Shown in pieces: positions 61,335-64,000 of a stretch of 64,000 nt of DNA (position 1 is the stretch's first letter; every line of letters begins with the position of its first letter). The DNA is taken from positions 1 to 64,000 of the forward strand of contig CAKZUB010000009.1 of assembly GCA_937921505.1 (NCBI GenBank). Reading direction: 5' to 3'. The DNA comes from an uncultured Clostridia bacterium (lineage in GTDB: Bacteria; Bacillota; Clostridia; Lachnospirales; Cellulosilyticaceae). Below the pieces are notes generated by a model. The model was not told the DNA's origin. It worked only from the letters and a program-made list of their open reading frames with translations, and did not search any database. The position numbers were made by a program, and so were the translations under genes.

Positions 61335-62222
61335 GTGAAGTTTTTAAAAATATCTAAGCAGGGGAAAAAAGCTTTAATCTTCATGACGCCAACATTTGCA
61401 TTATTGTTATTCTTTTTTGTATGGCCAGTACTTTTAAGTTTTTTCTATTCCTTTACCGATATGACGCTGAGTGGTTCCAAAGCTATTAATTATAATTTTG
61501 TAGGGTTTGGCAATTTTGTTAAACTATTTTCGGATCCACTTTTTAAAACAAGCTTTGTTAATACTTTAATATTTCTAGTATTTTCGGCCATTATCGGTCA
61601 GTTGATTTTAGGTTTTATCATTGCTTCGCTTATGAAGCAAAAGAACAGGCATTTTAGAAACTTTATAGGTATTACAGTATTGACCGGCTGGATTACACCG
61701 GAAGTAATTGTTTCATTATGTTGGATTGCTTTCCTAAGTCAAAAGGGGACTTTAAATGCATTTCTAACTACTCTTGGCATTTTAGAAAAACCAGTTTCGT
61801 GGTTGATTGCATTTCCAATGATAAGTGTTATTGTTGCAAATATTTGGCATGGAACAGCATTTTCTATGCTGCAGTTTCAAGCAGCACTAGATGATATTCC
61901 AGTGGAGGTAGAAGAAGCAGCAATGATTGACGGAGCAAATGGATTACAGAAGATTATTCAAATTGTCATTCCAATGGTAAAAGGCACTATTATGACATGT
62001 TCGACATTGATTACTTTGAAAACTCTAGGGGTGTTTGGTTTGATTTATGCTATGACAGGCGGTGGCCCGGGCACAAAGACAACAACCCTTTCTATCTATA
62101 TGTATAGACAAGCTTTTGGCAGCTACCAGATGGGCTATGGTACTGCGATTGCATTGGTATTATTATCGGTTGGAATCATTTTAAGCTTAAGTTATGTAAA
62201 GCTTACAAAAACTTCATTATAA
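61335..62222 (+). CDS. Sugar ABC importer permease, MalF/UgpA type (importer D)
   Basis: This 295-residue permease starts at GTG 61335, seven bases after AGGAGGAG. Six membrane segments begin FMTPTFALLLFFFVWPVLLS. Its EAA loop is EVEEAAMIDGANGLQKIIQI and it has the conserved MTGGGPGTKTTTLS segment. It is followed by its partner permease after 11 bases. Confidence 0.9.
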   Translation: MKFLKISKQGKKALIFMTPTFALLLFFFVWPVLLSFFYSFTDMTLSGSKAINYNFVGFGNFVKLFSDPLFKTSFVNTLIFLVFSAIIGQLILGFIIASLMKQKNRHFRNFIGITVLTGWITPEVIVSLCWIAFLSQKGTLNAFLTTLGILEKPVSWLIAFPMISVIVANIWHGTAFSMLQFQAALDDIPVEVEEAAMIDGANGLQKIIQIVIPMVKGTIMTCSTLITLKTLGVFGLIYAMTGGGPGTKTTTLSIYMYRQAFGSYQMGYGTAIALVLLSVGIILSLSYVKLTKTSL

Positions 62223-62233
62223 AGGAGGGTTAA

Positions 62234-63055
62234 GTGTTGAAAAAAATAAATTCAATAATACAATATGGCGTATTGATTATTATTGCAGTAGCTTTTATTT
62301 TACCTATTTTATGGCTCGCGTTAGCATCATTTAATCCAAATGCAGGACAGATTATTAAGATTCCAACAGAACCAACATTTGAAAACTATATTTCAGTTTT
62401 TACAAATCCAGACAATATGCGTGGCTTTGCAAACAGTTTGTTTATAGCTGTTATACAGTCTGTGGTAGTGGTAGTGTGTTCGTTTATGGCAGCTTATCCA
62501 TTGTCACGCTATAAGTTAAAGGGAAAAAAGAAATTGCTGTATATTATCATTTTTATGACAGCATTGCCACTCAATGCAATTTTAATTCCTGTTTTCAAGC
62601 TTTTTGTCAACTTTAATATTCAGGATAATCTTTTAAGTACGAGCTTATTTATGGCAGCTACAGGACTGCCTTATGGAATATGGATGATGAAAAATTTTAT
62701 GGATTCTGTGCCAATTTCTTTAGAAGAGGCGGCATGGGTAGATGGTGCTAATGCGTTAAAGTCAATGAGACATATTATTGTACCACTTATGGTGCCAGGT
62801 ATCTGTACAGTGCTAATCTATGTATTTACAGGTGCCTGGGGTAATTTCTTTGTGCCATTTATTTTATTACAAGATGCTAGAAAGTTCCCAGCCTCAGTTC
62901 GTATTTATCAATATTTTCAAGATGCTGGTTTGGTAGAATATGGAAAACTTGCAGCCTATTCAGTTGTGTATATCGTACCGTGTATTATTTTATATGGTTT
63001 TTCACAGAAGTTTATGTCTAAAGGCTTTGCAATGAGCGGTGCAGATAAAGGTTGA
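62234..63055 (+). CDS. Sugar ABC importer permease, MalG/UgpE type (importer D)
   Basis: This 273-residue permease has the EAA loop SLEEAAWVDGANALKSMRHI and a usual C-terminus (QKFMSKGFAMSGADKG). The AAAGGAGGG site lies just upstream; GTG 62234 or TTG 62237 may be the start. It completes importer D. No ATPase gene follows. Confidence 0.88.
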   Translation: MLKKINSIIQYGVLIIIAVAFILPILWLALASFNPNAGQIIKIPTEPTFENYISVFTNPDNMRGFANSLFIAVIQSVVVVVCSFMAAYPLSRYKLKGKKKLLYIIIFMTALPLNAILIPVFKLFVNFNIQDNLLSTSLFMAATGLPYGIWMMKNFMDSVPISLEEAAWVDGANALKSMRHIIVPLMVPGICTVLIYVFTGAWGNFFVPFILLQDARKFPASVRIYQYFQDAGLVEYGKLAAYSVVYIVPCIILYGFSQKFMSKGFAMSGADKG

Positions 63056-63117
63056 TAAATATATTGTGTTATTAGATAGATAATATAAGATTTATAAAGG
63101 TAGAGGGGTGACAGTAC

Positions 63118-63831
63118 ATGGAATTATATGATATTCCAATCCGTTTGGCATTAGCGATTGCAATTGGCTATGTTGTGGGTCTAGAAAGAGAGACGCATCA
63201 TATACCGGCAGGAATTAAAACCCATGTTATGGTTTGTATGGGGGCAACTGTAGTTTCTATGATACAGATTCATATGATTCAAGATGCGACTTCTATTATA
63301 GGGATGAATCCAGATATGGCAGATGCAATTAAGACTGATGTTGGGCGTATGGGAGCAGCTGTTATTAGTGGAATTGGTTTTTTAGGAGCTGGAACAATAT
63401 TGCAGAAAAAGGATGCTATCAAAGGCTTAACAACGGCGGCAACTCTATGGTTTATTGGTTGTGTAGGATTAGCGGTAGGTATGGGATATTACGCAATTTC
63501 AATTTTTAGTTTTATAGGGGCTCTGTTGACTTTAGTTGTATTGCGAATGATTAAAAAGAGAGTTGCTAAAAGAAATACTGTGATTTTAGAAATAACGTTT
63601 TGTGATAAGAAAAAAGGAATGGACCATGTGGATGGAGTGTTTGGGAAGCATGAGATTTCTATTCATAATATTGAATTTGTAGAAGACTTAGAAGGAACAG
63701 TTGTTACAAACGGAAATGACTATAGCATCTTATATACGGTTTCTATTCCTCAAAAAGTAGAACAAGCTATAGTCTTAAGAGAGATTGCCTGTGAAGACGC
63801 AGTCGCAAAAATAAGTAACGTTACGGAGTAA
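63118..63831 (+). CDS. MgtC/SapB-family membrane protein
   Basis: This 237-residue protein has the MgtC N-terminal membrane domain (about residues 1-145): VVGLERETHHIPAGIKTH, RMGAAVISGIGFLGAGTI and GLTTAATLWFIGCVGLAVG are hallmark segments. A soluble C-terminal domain (about 150-237) follows. MgtC proteins affect magnesium limitation and growth inside hosts in pathogens; the role in free-living clostridia is not settled. It follows importer D by 62 bases in the same direction, and GAGGGGTGA precedes the ATG. Confidence 0.9.
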   Translation: MELYDIPIRLALAIAIGYVVGLERETHHIPAGIKTHVMVCMGATVVSMIQIHMIQDATSIIGMNPDMADAIKTDVGRMGAAVISGIGFLGAGTILQKKDAIKGLTTAATLWFIGCVGLAVGMGYYAISIFSFIGALLTLVVLRMIKKRVAKRNTVILEITFCDKKKGMDHVDGVFGKHEISIHNIEFVEDLEGTVVTNGNDYSILYTVSIPQKVEQAIVLREIACEDAVAKISNVTE

Positions 63832-63846
63832 AAATTTAATAAAATT

Positions 63847-63892
63847 AAAAGAAGGTAAAACAGCTAGATTATATGCTGGTTTACCTTCTTTT
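63847..63892 (+). terminator. Terminator after the MgtC gene
   Basis: Arms 63847-63864 and 63875-63892 pair over 18 positions with one mismatch and end in a T run. Nothing recognisable lies between it and the window end. Confidence 0.85.
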
Positions 63893-64000
63893 GATAATGG
63901 GATAGTTTAAATATCATATGCATTAACTTAAGCGATATTTTAAAAAATTATTTTTTGTATATAGTAGTTCTGTAGTATTTCAAGTGAAGAAAAATAGAGT

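Noticed and set aside
1..64000. CRISPR arrays, tRNA or rRNA genes, prophage
   Set aside because: No regularly spaced repeats, cloverleaf-type sequences, rRNA motifs or phage structural genes were recognised by eye.

Overview
The window looks like the chromosome of a low-GC, plant-fibre-degrading anaerobic member of the Clostridia. AT-rich codons, strong AGGAGG-type ribosome binding sites, many AraC-type regulators, binding-protein-dependent sugar importers, and xylan/uronate enzymes all point that way. The gene complement resembles Lachnospirales such as Cellulosilyticum, but that genus is an inference. No rRNA, tRNA or CRISPR array was seen.

Layout. 1-3294: an IS21-family element (istA, istB and an overlapping third ORF) sits between a cut IS3-type transposase and the 3' tail of a cut AraC gene. 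3380-18476: a glucuronoxylan-use region with uxuB-uxuA, an AraC regulator, a YesM/YesN-type two-component system, a sugar ABC importer (binding protein plus two permeases), a GH43 beta-xylosidase, another AraC regulator and a GH3 glycosidase. 18894-32142: a membrane-anchored AraC regulator diverges from an LplB/YtcP/lipoprotein importer. The importer is followed by a sugar-acid kinase (DUF1537), an Asp/Glu-racemase-fold protein, an FAD oxidoreductase, a glyoxylate-carboligase-like ThDP enzyme, a TIM-barrel protein and a D-2-hydroxyacid dehydrogenase. 32345-37577: an AraC regulator diverges from a TIM-barrel isomerase and three Gfo/Idh/MocA oxidoreductases. 37861-42702: a FadR-type GntR regulator, a split transketolase, a second copy of the hydroxyacid dehydrogenase and an AEC carrier. 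43093-52072: a LacI regulon with a glycosyltransferase, a GH13_18 phosphorylase and a complete ABC importer with its own ATPase. 52145-55152: a nitroreductase, an Old Yellow Enzyme homologue and a second AEC carrier. 55373-63831: a membrane AraC regulator, a GntR/LacI hybrid regulator, a PhnP-like metallo-beta-lactamase protein, a fourth ABC importer and an MgtC protein.

How it fits together. Four carbohydrate importers feed cytoplasmic pathways, but only one ATPase gene (49753-50832) is present, so it or a distant one probably energises all four. Each binding-protein gene is separated from the next gene by a hairpin, which fits making much more binding protein than permease or enzyme. The least familiar part is 21422-41620. 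A kinase, a racemase-fold protein lacking one catalytic cysteine, a carboligase keeping the glutamate that glyoxylate carboligase lacks, two paralogous hydroxyacid dehydrogenases, a split transketolase and several TIM-barrel/Gfo-Idh proteins look like a sugar-acid or branched-sugar pathway I cannot name.

The window also holds five gene fossils: IS3 transposase, AraC tail, a GH3 gene deleted to about 125 bp, a LUD-domain fragment and the last 28 codons of an Old Yellow Enzyme gene. It also has two convincing promoter/operator arrangements: a FadR-type palindrome before the transketolase operon and LacI-type palindromes around the phosphorylase operon.
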